A stretch of DNA of 64,000 nucleotides from Streptomyces canus (lineage in GTDB: Bacteria; Actinomycetota; Actinomycetes; Streptomycetales; Streptomycetaceae), in NCBI RefSeq assembly GCF_030815415.1, contig NZ_JAUSWW010000001.1, forward strand, positions 806,001-870,000. Reading direction: 5' to 3'. The notes below the pieces were generated by a model. It was not told where the DNA came from. It did not search any database and was given only the letters and a program-made list of their open reading frames with translations. Shown here in pieces: positions 1-7,909 of the stretch (position 1 is the first letter of the stretch; every line of letters begins with the position of its first letter). Both the position numbers and the translations under genes were made by a program.

Positions 1-121
1 GGAGTCCTGCCCGAACGGGGCGTCGCTCTGGGCCGTGGTGTTGCCGGCCATCTGGCCGGCTTCGAGTACCGGACGCCGGCGGAGGACTTCACCCACGCAA
101 CGAGCGGACTGCCGCACGGGC

Positions 122-896
122 CGCCGCGTGGTGCTCACCGAGGCCGGAGGGGCCCTGCTGCCGCGGGCCAGGGCACTGCTCGTCGGAGACCGACGAGGTC
201 GCTGCGGCTACGGGCCTGACGACCGGGCGTGTGCCCGTCGGGACAATCCAGACCCTCACCTGCGTGGACCTGCCCGCGGAGGTGGCGCTGTTCCACCGAC
301 GCCGGCCCGGAATCCAGGTGTCGGTGCCCGACGCACCGGTCGACGAACTCTACGCAGGACCGCGTGCCGACGAGCTGGACCTGGCCTACCTCTCCCCCGA
401 TGCCGCCGAGCTTCCCGACGGGTTGGTCGAGTTCGCCTCCTGGCGCGAGGAGCCGGTACTCATCACGGCACCCGGGCACCGCCTCGCACGAGCAGGCCGC
501 ACCCTCATCCGGGATCTCGCGCACGAGTCCTTCATCGACTTCCGCGCGGGCACGGGCTTGGAGATCGCGGTACGTAGGCTGGCCGCACACTGCGGGCTGG
601 GGCGCCGGATCACCTGTGACGTGACTGAGATCGGCGTGCGCGTCGCCCTGGTCCGGGCCGGCATCGGGATCGCCTTCGCGCTCCGGCGCATCGGCGAGGA
701 GGCGGGAGTGCCGTGCGTTGTGCCAGGCGGACGAGCAGTGCGTAATCGCCCACCGCCAGTGCGCCGCCTCCCTCGACGACGACCAGACGATGCCGTGGGA
801 CTGTCCGCCGAGCCGCCGGTGAATGAGGGAAGCGGGCCGCGAGCGCCGGAACTGCGCAGCGGCATCGAGGATGTCGTCCTCGAAGAGCCCGCTTGA
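122..896 (+). pseudogene. LysR-family regulator remnant, frameshifted, HTH mostly lost
   Basis: The end of a LysR winged helix (RVVLTEAGGALLPRARALL) is readable from about 128. The continuation, ETDEVAAATGLTTGRVPVG and the substrate-binding domain, is in another frame from about 186, so a frameshift lies near 180. Most of the DNA-binding helix-turn-helix expected upstream is absent. The substrate-binding part is recognisable to about GIGIAFALRRIGEEAG, after which the usual final strand is replaced by proline/arginine-rich sequence. The likely former role was a one-component transcriptional regulator. I read it as a decayed gene. A few sequencing errors could explain the frameshift but not the missing HTH. 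Confidence 0.6.
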
Positions 897-1039
897 CTCG
901 TCCCTTATCCGGCTCGGCCGCACCGCGAGGCAGACAGCCTGCGAAGACTGCTGGGCGGTCAATTCTCCAGCGACCCAACGCCGTCAGACCCAGGGCAGCC
1001 CACCGCCACCGAACCCGGCACGGTTCACTGAGAGAGCTG

Positions 1040-1447
1040 TCACGCAACCAGCTTGATCGAGTTGTACGGCGTCAGTGATCCATGGAACGCCTGGCCTGCA
1101 GGAATGGTGACCGTGCAATTTGTGCCGTTGTAACCAAGGCACAGCAGAGCACGGGCTCCCCCGGTCTGGTTGTTCCATACGGTGTGATCGCCGAACTCAT
1201 TCACAAAGTTGTACGAGCCGTAATAGTAGTAGCGGTGTTCGGATGCCATGCCGACTGGGATCAAAGCCTCGTAGACGCAGACGTTTCCAGGCCGGCAGTC
1301 GTCGGTCGCAGGCCCGGGGTTTGGGTCGATCCACATGGCTGTGGCAGGAGACGCAAGCAGCACCGAAGCAGCCAGAGCAGCTCCGACGGCTACTGAGGCG
1401 GTGGAAAATCGCACTCTAAAGCGTGCAGCAAGGCCCGTTGACTTCAT
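1040..1447 (-). CDS. Small secreted protein, possibly peptidase-inhibitor (I36)-like
   Basis: The 135-residue protein has a Sec signal peptide (basic start, hydrophobic stretch about 18-33, cleavage near ASPATA). The exported part is rich in Tyr, Asn and Gly and has four cysteines, in CRPGNVCVYE and LCLGYNGTNC, that could form two disulphides. The CxxxxVCxYE start and the following aromatic/Asn pattern recall the small extracellular proteins annotated as peptidase inhibitor family I36, but the match is loose. It stands alone, convergent to nothing obvious, with 5' and 3' neighbours on the other strand. It is an exported protein; the function is unproven. Confidence 0.72.
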   Translation of the reverse strand: MKSTGLAARFRVRFSTASVAVGAALAASVLLASPATAMWIDPNPGPATDDCRPGNVCVYEALIPVGMASEHRYYYYGSYNFVNEFGDHTVWNNQTGGARALLCLGYNGTNCTVTIPAGQAFHGSLTPYNSIKLVA

Positions 1448-1683
1448 TCTGATCCCCCGTGTCGCCCGATCCAGTATGGGCCGAACCTAGGCCCGCCGGT
1501 CGGGGACCTCAACACTCATTCCAGCCAACTCGATCATGCTTTCTACCCGTGGACACCCGAAGCTTCTTCGCCGCTGCCTGGAAGTCGGGGCCGAAGACGC
1601 CGCAGATCGTCCCCTGATTGTGGCCCTGGTACGGGAGGAGACAGTGCGCTTCCTTGCCGACGGCGGCCGAGTTGGTACTGGTC

Positions 1684-1701
1684 CATCAATCTGCCTTGAT
1701 G
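1684..1701. promoter_or_regulatory. Palindromic operator ahead of the ArsR fusion gene
   Basis: CATCAA-N6-TTGATG is a perfect inverted repeat that ends 12 nt before the preferred start at 1714. This spacing and layout fit an autoregulatory ArsR/SmtB operator. It overlaps an alternative ATG at 1699, which is one reason to prefer the downstream start. Confidence 0.6.
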
Positions 1702-1713
1702 TATTTTCGACGT

Positions 1714-2511
1714 ATGGGATCCCGATCCACGGATGCGGCCGCAGCGCCGCCGGAGTTCGTCCGGCTGGCTGCGCATCCGCTGCGCTGGCGGCTGCTGACC
1801 GAACTCGGCGACGGCGACCTGCGGGTCCGTGAACTGGTGGAACGCGTCGGGGAGCCGCAGAACCTGGTCTCGTATCACCTGCGGCTGCTACGCGGCGGCG
1901 GTCTGGTCACGGCCAGGCGCAGCAGCTTCGACGGGCGGGACAGCTACTACCGCTTGGACCTGGAGCGTTGCGCCGAGGCGCTGGCGGCCAGCGGTGCCGC
2001 CCTGCACCCGGCGTTGCGCCAGCTCCCCTCCCCACCGGGTCATCCGGTCGTCCGCTCGCGAACGCGACGTGTTGCAGTGCTCTTCGTGTGCACCGGCAAC
2101 AGTGCCCGCTCGCCGATCGCCGCAGCCCTGCTGCACCACCACACCGCCGGCCGTATATCTGCGGCCAGCGCCGGCACCAGTCCCAAGCCCCAGGTACACC
2201 CACACACTGTCCAGGTGCTGCGCGAGTCGTTCGGCATCGACCTGCCCGGTCGCCGCACCCAGCACGTGGACGACCTGGTCGGCCGCCGCTTCGACCACGT
2301 GATCACCTTGTGCGACAAAGCCCGTGCAGTCTGCCCGGAGTTCGGCTCACGGCGCATCCACTGGAGCATGGCCGACCCGGGCGCCGGCGGTGACACCGGC
2401 CAGGCCGGATATGCGGCCTTTCAGCACACGGCGGCAGACATCGACACCCGCATCAAGCACCTGATGCCGGTCCTGAACACCCCCGAGACCGTTGCGAGGT
2501 CCGAGCCATGA
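1714..2511 (+). CDS. ArsR-type HTH fused to low-molecular-weight phosphatase/arsenate reductase
   Basis: The 265-residue protein begins with an ArsR winged helix (about 13-80: LAAHPLRWRLLTEL, LVSYHLRLLR). A low-molecular-weight tyrosine phosphatase/arsenate reductase domain follows from about 118. The phosphate loop CTGNSARS (CX5R, Cys126) and the DPG general-acid motif (Asp221) are both present. The family either dephosphorylates phosphotyrosine or reduces arsenate. The fused ArsR domain points to arsenic or metalloid sensing, though no arsB/acr3 pump is seen nearby. The start at 1714 is chosen because an ATG at 1699 overlaps a palindromic operator. No clear ribosome site is visible, so the message may be leaderless. 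It overlaps the next gene by 4 nt (ATGA), indicating translational coupling. Confidence 0.8.
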   Translation: MGSRSTDAAAAPPEFVRLAAHPLRWRLLTELGDGDLRVRELVERVGEPQNLVSYHLRLLRGGGLVTARRSSFDGRDSYYRLDLERCAEALAASGAALHPALRQLPSPPGHPVVRSRTRRVAVLFVCTGNSARSPIAAALLHHHTAGRISAASAGTSPKPQVHPHTVQVLRESFGIDLPGRRTQHVDDLVGRRFDHVITLCDKARAVCPEFGSRRIHWSMADPGAGGDTGQAGYAAFQHTAADIDTRIKHLMPVLNTPETVARSEP

Positions 2512-2927
2512 CCACTCACGACGAATACGTCAGTGTTCGCTACCTCGTCGATGACGTGCAGGCCGCCATCGACTTCTACACCGCCCACCTCGGGTTCACG
2601 CTGCACTCCAGCGCCGTCCCCGCCTTCGCCGACGTGGTCCGTGGCCGGCTGCGGCTGCTGTTGTCGGGCGCGGCGAGTTCGGGCGCCCGCGTCACCCCGA
2701 AGGAACTTGCCGTCGCGGGCGGCAATCGCATCCACCTCACATACGAAGACCTCGATGCAGAGATCGCTCGGCTGCGCAGCGCCGGTCTCTCCTTCCGCAG
2801 CGAGGTTGTCTCCGGTCCCGGCGGACGCCAGATCCTGCTGGCCGACCCGGCGGGCAACCTCATCGAGCTGTTCCAGCTCGCCGGCCGGCCCACCTCGCCG
2901 GCCAGTCCTGACCGGTCGCGACGCTGA
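2508..2927 (+). CDS. VOC/glyoxalase-family protein
   Basis: The 139-residue protein carries one full VOC module: YLVDDVQAAIDFYTAHLGF at the start and LLADPAGNLIELFQ at the end, the usual paired beta-alpha-beta-beta-beta pattern. Family members bind a metal and act as glyoxalases, dioxygenases or antibiotic/organoarsenical resistance proteins. Its ATG overlaps the stop of the ArsR-phosphatase gene, so the two are co-expressed. In that company a metalloid-related task is possible. The Cys-rich metal site of ArsI C-As lyase is not present, so that name is not warranted. A strong hairpin follows the stop. Confidence 0.82.
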   Translation: MTTHDEYVSVRYLVDDVQAAIDFYTAHLGFTLHSSAVPAFADVVRGRLRLLLSGAASSGARVTPKELAVAGGNRIHLTYEDLDAEIARLRSAGLSFRSEVVSGPGGRQILLADPAGNLIELFQLAGRPTSPASPDRSRR

Positions 2928-2994
2928 CCGCTCCTTCCCTTCGTCCGCCGCGGTGCCTCCGTCGGGCACCCTCAGCACGGACGTCCACACGCGT

Positions 2995-3023
2995 GACGCC
3001 CCGGACGGGATGTCCGGGGCGTC
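2995..3023. terminator. Hairpin terminator
   Basis: A perfect 12-bp stem (GACGCCCCGGAC / GTCCGGGGCGTC) with a 5-nt loop lies between the convergent VOC gene and the lactonase remnant. It can serve both strands. There is no U-tract, as is common in streptomycetes. Confidence 0.65.
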
Positions 3024-3044
3024 GGGCCGCGGTGGCCGCTTTCC

Positions 3045-4120
3045 TTACACCGCGGCGATGCCCTCCATACCGGACTCGGCGAAGGCGGGCAGTCCCGTGA
3101 CGGTGGTGACCTTGACCAGAGATCCGTCGTGTCCGATGCGGAAACCGTCGACCGTGCCGGAGACCGCGTTCTGCACGTAGAGGAACTTCTCGTCGTCAGT
3201 CACCGCCAGGTCGATGACCCCCTGCGACTTGGCCGACGGGGGCGCGGCGACCCCGACGTCGTTGGTGAGCGCGAGCCTGCCGCGGGAGTCGGTGCGGTAG
3301 CCGGTGACGGTCGAGTTACCGGTGTTGCCGCCGAAGAAGAAGTCTCCGGCACGCTCCAGCCAACACAGCGTGTCCTGACCGTTGGCCAGCGGCCGCTGGA
3401 CCGCCTTGAGTCGTCCGTCGGCACGCACCTTGTACGTGCTGACCGTCGACTTCTCGGCCTCGGCCACCAGCATCCGCCCACTCCCGTCGAAGGTGATCGC
3501 GAACGGCACACCGCCGGCGGAGTCATTGACCGTCGCCCGGTGCGCGGGGCGTCCGTCGCGCCGCATCGGAAAGACCTCGATGGTGTTCGCGGACTTCGTG
3601 GTCACCGCCAGGGCCCGGCCGTCCGGGGTGAAGGCGGCCTGGCCGGGCGACCTGCTGAACAACGGCACCTTGTCATTGTCCGGCCCAGGGAGCGGTGCGA
3701 GCCATCGAGCGGCTTGAGCCCCTTGGCCGTGACCCTGTAGCCCTGGAGGCTGCCTTCACCGCCCGCGTTCATGACGTAGGCGAGGCTGCCGTGCACCGTG
3801 ACGGAGGACGGGAAGTCCCCGCCGGAATCCAGAACCTGGCGGTGCGTCAGCTTCTGCCCGTGGACACCTGGAAGGAGGTCACGGTGCCGCTGCCCGCGTT
3901 GACCGCCAGCAGCAGCCCTGAGAGATCGTCGTAGACCAGGGAGCCCTGAGAGGCGAGGGAGTCGGTGGGGGCATCGACCTGGTCGCCCCCCGAGCCGCCG
4001 GTGGCGTAGTCGCCGGCCGCGCTCAGAGCGCCGTTCTTGCCGCGCTTGAAGACGTGGATGGAGTTGCCGTCGAGTTCGTTGCTTTGGACGAACACAGTGC
4101 ACGGTCGAGCGGTTTGATCA
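3045..4120 (-). pseudogene. Beta-propeller lactonase-like protein, two frameshifts and missing N-terminus
   Basis: Three reading frames in order carry one protein. From about 4105 comes VFVQSNELDGNSIHVFKRG to near 3860. A second frame then gives QVLDSGGDFPSSVTVHGSLA to near 3690. A third frame from PLFSRSPGQAAFTPDGRA runs to the stop at 3045. The repeated blade pattern matches the lactonase/YncE-like seven-bladed propeller family (6-phosphogluconolactonase type), often secreted in streptomycetes. No signal peptide or start is found upstream of about 4110; the sequence there changes abruptly. Two frameshifts plus 5' loss argue for a true pseudogene. Confidence 0.75.
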
Positions 4121-4224
4121 CTCGATCGTGAGTTCTTCCGCCGGCGCCCCCGGTCGGACGCGATGCTCGGAAGGGCGGTGTGCGCCCAGGACTGCCGGGA
4201 TGTACGACGGGTGAGGGAGATCGC

Positions 4225-4503
4225 GTGACGCAAGGAGCGGGACGGCGCGCAGGCTTGGACGGGCAGGCACTGTTACTGGCTGCCGGACTGGCCGATCTGG
4301 CGGTGAGCACGGTGGGTTCGGTCCTGGGGACAGCGCGTGGGCTGCTGCGCCGGTCGGACGCCGCGGAGTTGGCCGCGGACGCCGAGAACGAACTCGCCAC
4401 GCGGGGACGTCTGGTACTGGACCGGTACGCGGCCGTGCCCCCGGCCCACTTGGAGATCCTCGCCCGGCGCGCCCTGGCCCGGAAGGCCGCCGGTGGCGTC
4501 TGA
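4225..4503 (+). CDS. Small helical protein preceding a polyprenyl synthetase
   Basis: The 92-residue protein starts at GTG 4225, just after an AGGGAGA ribosome site. It is Ala/Leu/Arg-rich and predicted helical: a weakly hydrophobic first half (ALLLAAGLADLAVSTVGSVL) and a charged second half ending HLEILARRALARKAAGG. It overlaps the start of the polyprenyl synthetase gene by 11 nt, so the two are translationally coupled. I do not recognise a family. Position suggests a partner or membrane tether of the prenyl synthase, which is inference only. Confidence 0.65.
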   Translation: MTQGAGRRAGLDGQALLLAAGLADLAVSTVGSVLGTARGLLRRSDAAELAADAENELATRGRLVLDRYAAVPPAHLEILARRALARKAAGGV

Positions 4504-5548
4504 GCGGTGGGAATGGGCCGCCTTCAAGGCCCGAGTGGACGCGGTGCTGCGGCAGTTCGTCGCCCGGGAGGCCGACGAGTTCGCGGCGTTCGATCCGATG
4601 CTCGGCACGGTCGCCGAGAGGCTGGAGGCGGCGGTCGCGGACGGCAAGCGGCTGCGGGCGGCGTTCTGCTATTGGGGCTGGCGTGCGGTGGGACAACCGG
4701 ACAGTGACGCGCTGGTGCGGGCGGCGGCCTCCATGGAGTTGGTGCATGCCGCGGCGGTTGTGCACGACGACCTCATCGACGACAGTCCGCTGCGGCACGG
4801 GCGACCCACAACCCATGTCGCCCTGCGCGGGGCTGTAGCGGCGCGTCCGGACGCGGACACCGCCGCGCGGTCGCTGGCGATGCTGGTGGGGGACCTGCTG
4901 ATGGCGCTGGCCGGGCAGTTGTTCGCCACCAGCGGTCTGCCCGCCGCGTATCTCACCCGAGCCCGCCCGTTGTGGGCGGTGATGGCCCGTGAGCTGATCG
5001 CGGGAGAGTGTCTGGAGATCCTGCGCACCGGATCGGGTCCGGACACCGAGGCGTCACTGAAGGTGATCCGGTACAAGACGGCCAAGTACACCGTCGAACA
5101 GCCCCTGTTGATCGGTGGCGCGCTGGCCGGGGCGGGCACCCGGCTGCGCGAGGGCTACTCCGCATACGGGCTGCCGCTGGGCGAGGCGTTCCAGCTCCGG
5201 GACGATCTGCTCGGGCTGTTCGGAGACCCCGCGCACACGGGCAAGGCCAATGCCGACGATGTACGCGGTCGTCGGCCCACGGCACTGCTGGCGGAGACCT
5301 GGCGCCTCGCCGACGACTCGGAGCGCGACCTGTTGAACTCCCTGCTGGGCCGGGACGACCTGGACGGGGACGGGCTGGACACGGTGCGCGACGTGATGCG
5401 CCGGCTGAGGGCGCCCGACCGCGTCGAGGACATGATCAGGGCGCGGGTCGAGGAGGCTCTCGGTGCCCTCCACGAACTGGATCTACCAGCGCACGCCGCC
5501 GCCGGACTGACCGCGCTGGCGCATTCCGCGGCGGTACGCCTGTCCTGA
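4493..5548 (+). CDS. Polyprenyl diphosphate synthase
   Basis: The 351-residue isoprenoid chain-elongation enzyme condenses isopentenyl diphosphate with allylic diphosphates. The first Asp-rich motif is HDDLIDD (Asp92, 93, 96), followed by RHGRPTTH. The second is FQLRDDLLGLFGD (Asp237, 238), and the basic GKRLR motif lies near 51. Length fits the trans-prenyltransferase family. GTG 4493 is chosen for its GGAAGG site and because upstream residues in this frame are out of character. It overlaps the small upstream gene and is followed 98 nt later by an Lcp/MpaB-like oxygenase gene, so the product chain may be that enzyme's substrate. Chain length cannot be read from sequence with confidence. Confidence 0.9.
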   Translation: MASERWEWAAFKARVDAVLRQFVAREADEFAAFDPMLGTVAERLEAAVADGKRLRAAFCYWGWRAVGQPDSDALVRAAASMELVHAAAVVHDDLIDDSPLRHGRPTTHVALRGAVAARPDADTAARSLAMLVGDLLMALAGQLFATSGLPAAYLTRARPLWAVMARELIAGECLEILRTGSGPDTEASLKVIRYKTAKYTVEQPLLIGGALAGAGTRLREGYSAYGLPLGEAFQLRDDLLGLFGDPAHTGKANADDVRGRRPTALLAETWRLADDSERDLLNSLLGRDDLDGDGLDTVRDVMRRLRAPDRVEDMIRARVEEALGALHELDLPAHAAAGLTALAHSAAVRLS

Positions 5549-5564
5549 CCCGGCATCCGGGTCA
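5546..5564. terminator. Short hairpin at the prenyl synthase stop codon
   Basis: TGACCCGG-CAT-CCGGGTCA is a perfect 8-bp stem that begins at the stop codon of the prenyl synthase. It may weaken read-through into the downstream oxygenase gene or stabilise the 3' end. Confidence 0.4.
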
Positions 5565-5646
5565 GGCATGCCCGCGCCGCCCTCTCCCGGGCTGCCGGCC
5601 CTGCCGCCCGTCGCGGACGATCCCGACGAAGACAAGGAACCCCGCC

Positions 5647-6804
5647 ATGACCCACACCGACGCATCACTGGACGCCCTGCGGCAGACCGGAGACGAACTC
5701 GCCGACAGAACCGTCGCCGAGCTCTTCGAACGCGGGGAGGTGGGCAAGTTCAACACCCTGATGCGCTACGTCTCCACCGCCGGCGCGCCCCTGCCGGACG
5801 GACTGCCCGACGTCGCACGCGAGTACCTGGAAGCCACCCGCACCCCGCCGGCCTGGGTGGACTGGGCGGAGATGGAGAAGGCCCGGCTGTTCTTCATCGA
5901 CAACAACGTGCACATCTCCACCGCGTTGTCCTTCGCCTCCATGCCCGCCTGCTACCTCGTCCCGCACGTGGCGAAGCTGCTGTCGGTCTCCCACGGCCTG
6001 AAGTACCCGTCCAAACGGATGGCGGAGACCGGCCAGTTCACCGTCCATCTGATGCAGCCTGACGCGTTCGAGGCCGGCAGCCGCTTCATCCCGGCCGCCC
6101 AGAAGGTCCGCCTCCTGCACGCCTCCATCCGCCACCACCTCACCCGCGAGAACCGCTGGGACACCGCGACCGACGGAACGCCGATCTGCCAGGAGGACAT
6201 GATCGGCGGGCAGATGTTCTTCTCCCTGCTCGTCCTGGACAGCCTCCACCGCCTGGGAATCCACATGTCGACCGAGGGCGCGGAAGCCTACTACTACGCC
6301 TGGCGCGTCGTCGGCGCCATGCTCGGCGTAGACCAGGATGCCGTTCCCCAGACCCTCGACGACGCCCGCCAGTTCCTCGACCTGTACATGCTCCGGCACA
6401 TGGGGCCCTCCGAGGAGGCCACCCATCTGACCCGACAGCTGATCGACCTCTACGAGGAGGTGGTACCCGGCACCTTCTTCGACCCGATCGTCTCCGCCCT
6501 CATCCGCCACCTCGTCGGCGACACCTGCGCCGACTGGCTCCACGTCCCGCGCACGTCATGGGACACCCTCGTCAAGGCCGTACCCCATCTCCTCGGCATC
6601 CTGGAGACCATCGAGGACCGCTCCCCGCTCGGCGCCTGGGCACTGGACCGCCTCGGCCACCTCACCACGGTCCTTGAGCTGTCCTCCCTCACCCGGGGAC
6701 GCGTCATGCACTACGCGATCCCCGAAACACTCAAGGAGGACTACGGCATCACCAGCGCTGTGCCCCGTACCCACCGGTGGATCCCGCCGGCAGCCACCGT
6801 ATGA
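5647..6804 (+). CDS. Lcp/MpaB-like haem oxygenase (DUF2236)
   Basis: The 385-residue protein belongs to the latex-clearing-protein/MpaB (DUF2236) family of b-type haem proteins that cut isoprenoid chains. RMAET gives Arg124 and Thr128, and LLHASIRHHL gives His158, Arg162 and His163. These have the same spacing as the haem-pocket residues recalled for Streptomyces Lcp K30 (R164, T168, H198, R202, H203). At the places matching Lcp Glu148 and Lys167 I read Val108 and Glu127, so rubber cleavage by the Lcp mechanism is doubtful. No signal peptide is seen, unlike secreted Lcp. AAGGA lies 8 nt before the ATG. It probably shares an operon with the prenyl synthase, suggesting a short-isoprenoid substrate. 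Confidence 0.82.
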   Translation: MTHTDASLDALRQTGDELADRTVAELFERGEVGKFNTLMRYVSTAGAPLPDGLPDVAREYLEATRTPPAWVDWAEMEKARLFFIDNNVHISTALSFASMPACYLVPHVAKLLSVSHGLKYPSKRMAETGQFTVHLMQPDAFEAGSRFIPAAQKVRLLHASIRHHLTRENRWDTATDGTPICQEDMIGGQMFFSLLVLDSLHRLGIHMSTEGAEAYYYAWRVVGAMLGVDQDAVPQTLDDARQFLDLYMLRHMGPSEEATHLTRQLIDLYEEVVPGTFFDPIVSALIRHLVGDTCADWLHVPRTSWDTLVKAVPHLLGILETIEDRSPLGAWALDRLGHLTTVLELSSLTRGRVMHYAIPETLKEDYGITSAVPRTHRWIPPAATV

Positions 6805-7129
6805 CGATCCGCGCGCAAGCACGTCGGCACCTTCACTGCGTGGACGAGTACGGGCGACGGACGGTTGCCGTGCTCACGGCACACCCGTCTGCTCGGCTCG
6901 GTCCAGAAGGGCGTTGAGCTGATCCAGCGCGATGGGGCCCCCACGCCTCACGCTGGGCGGGCTCTACCCATCGCACAGTGATTCGATACCGGGGGACGGG
7001 CCCCAGGCAAAGCTGAGCCGCCATGGGAAGCCTGACCAGTCCGGTGACGGCGCAGAGGTCCAGCGGCGGGTGTCGAGGACTCGGACCGGTAGGAGCGAGT
7101 GACCAGCCCGATGGCCGAGGGGAAGCGAG
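6805..7129. other. Intergenic stretch without a recognisable gene
   Basis: No open frame here has family features or streptomycete third-position bias that persists. It probably belongs to the decayed zone that continues to about 9.1 kb. Confidence 0.5.
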
Positions 7130-7610
7130 CGGACTCCGCCCGCCGCCCTCGAACGCGTCCTCCAGGTCCTTGATGCGGCCCTGCGCAGCGGTCACGACAT
7201 CAGCGTGTCCGGGTTCGCCCGAACCGCCGTGTCGACCGCACCTTCCTCTATCGCCATCGTGACCTGCTCGAACGCGTCCACGCCGCGGCAATGGCTCGGG
7301 CAGAACCGCGGCCGGGAGCAGCTCCTCGCTCCAGACCGATCTGGTCAACGCCCTGGAACACGACATCTGCCTGACCACGCGCGTCCGGCAATTGGAAAAG
7401 CACCTGTCCGAGGAGCTGGGCAGGACGGTCTGGGCCGTGCCCGGGCTCGGCGCCCCAGCCGACCCTCGACCGGCTTCAGTGCCGCATCACCCAACCGGAA
7501 CAGCAACTCACCGACACACAACGCCAATTGGACGAACGAACCGACGAGCTGGACGCAGCCCGCGCCGTCAACCGTGAGCTGACGAGGGCACTGGACCACG
7601 CGCTGGAGGG
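7130..7610 (+). pseudogene. DUF6262 / TnpC-like transposition protein remnant, multiple frameshifts
   Basis: Consecutive fragments in changing frames rebuild one protein: DAALRSGHDISVSGFARTA near 7175, VDRTFLYRHRDLLERVHAAA near 7230, RVRQLEKHLSEELGRTVW near 7385, then QLDERTDELDAARAVNREL near 7525. An N-terminal TetR-like helix-turn-helix followed by a coiled coil fits the DUF6262 family, which accompanies pairs of tyrosine recombinases in Tn554-like elements. At least three frame changes show decay. No recombinase genes remain in the window, so this is a transposon footprint. Confidence 0.6.
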
Positions 7611-7647
7611 AGCAGGCCCTCCTGCAGCCCGAAGGCCCCCCGCCCTC

Positions 7648-7895
7648 GATCAGGATGAGCAGACCGACCGCGATCAGCAACAACGGCAGCCGAATACGGC
7701 CCCAGCCTGAGAGCCTGGCGATGACCGGACGGGTGGCGAAGAACCTTCCCGCCGACAACCCCGAAATCAGAATCAGAAAGACCACGGCATAGACGCTCAG
7801 CCCGCCGACGCCAGCGGTGGCGAACACGGGGACGTAGACACCCATGTTGTCACCACCGTCGGCGAAGATGACCCCGGCGACCTCCCATGCGCTCG
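7648..7895 (-). pseudogene. CadD-like cadmium resistance transporter C-terminal fragment
   Basis: Reading from about 7895 on the minus strand gives AWEVAGVIFADGGDNMGVYV, then YAVVFLILISG and LPLLLIAVGLLILIEGG. These are the last hydrophobic segments and the GGDN motif of CadD-family membrane proteins. The expected ending GAFGL appears only after removing one G from a G-run, so the 3' end is frameshifted. The N-terminal half is missing: the sequence jumps directly to the tail of the DUF418-like gene. It is a fragment, not a working transporter. Confidence 0.55.
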
Positions 7896-7909
7896 AGCCG
7901 CCCTCCTTC

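Noticed and set aside
135..962. 275-codon minus-strand open frame
   Set aside because: It is antisense to the LysR remnant and has no family features; typical high-GC shadow.
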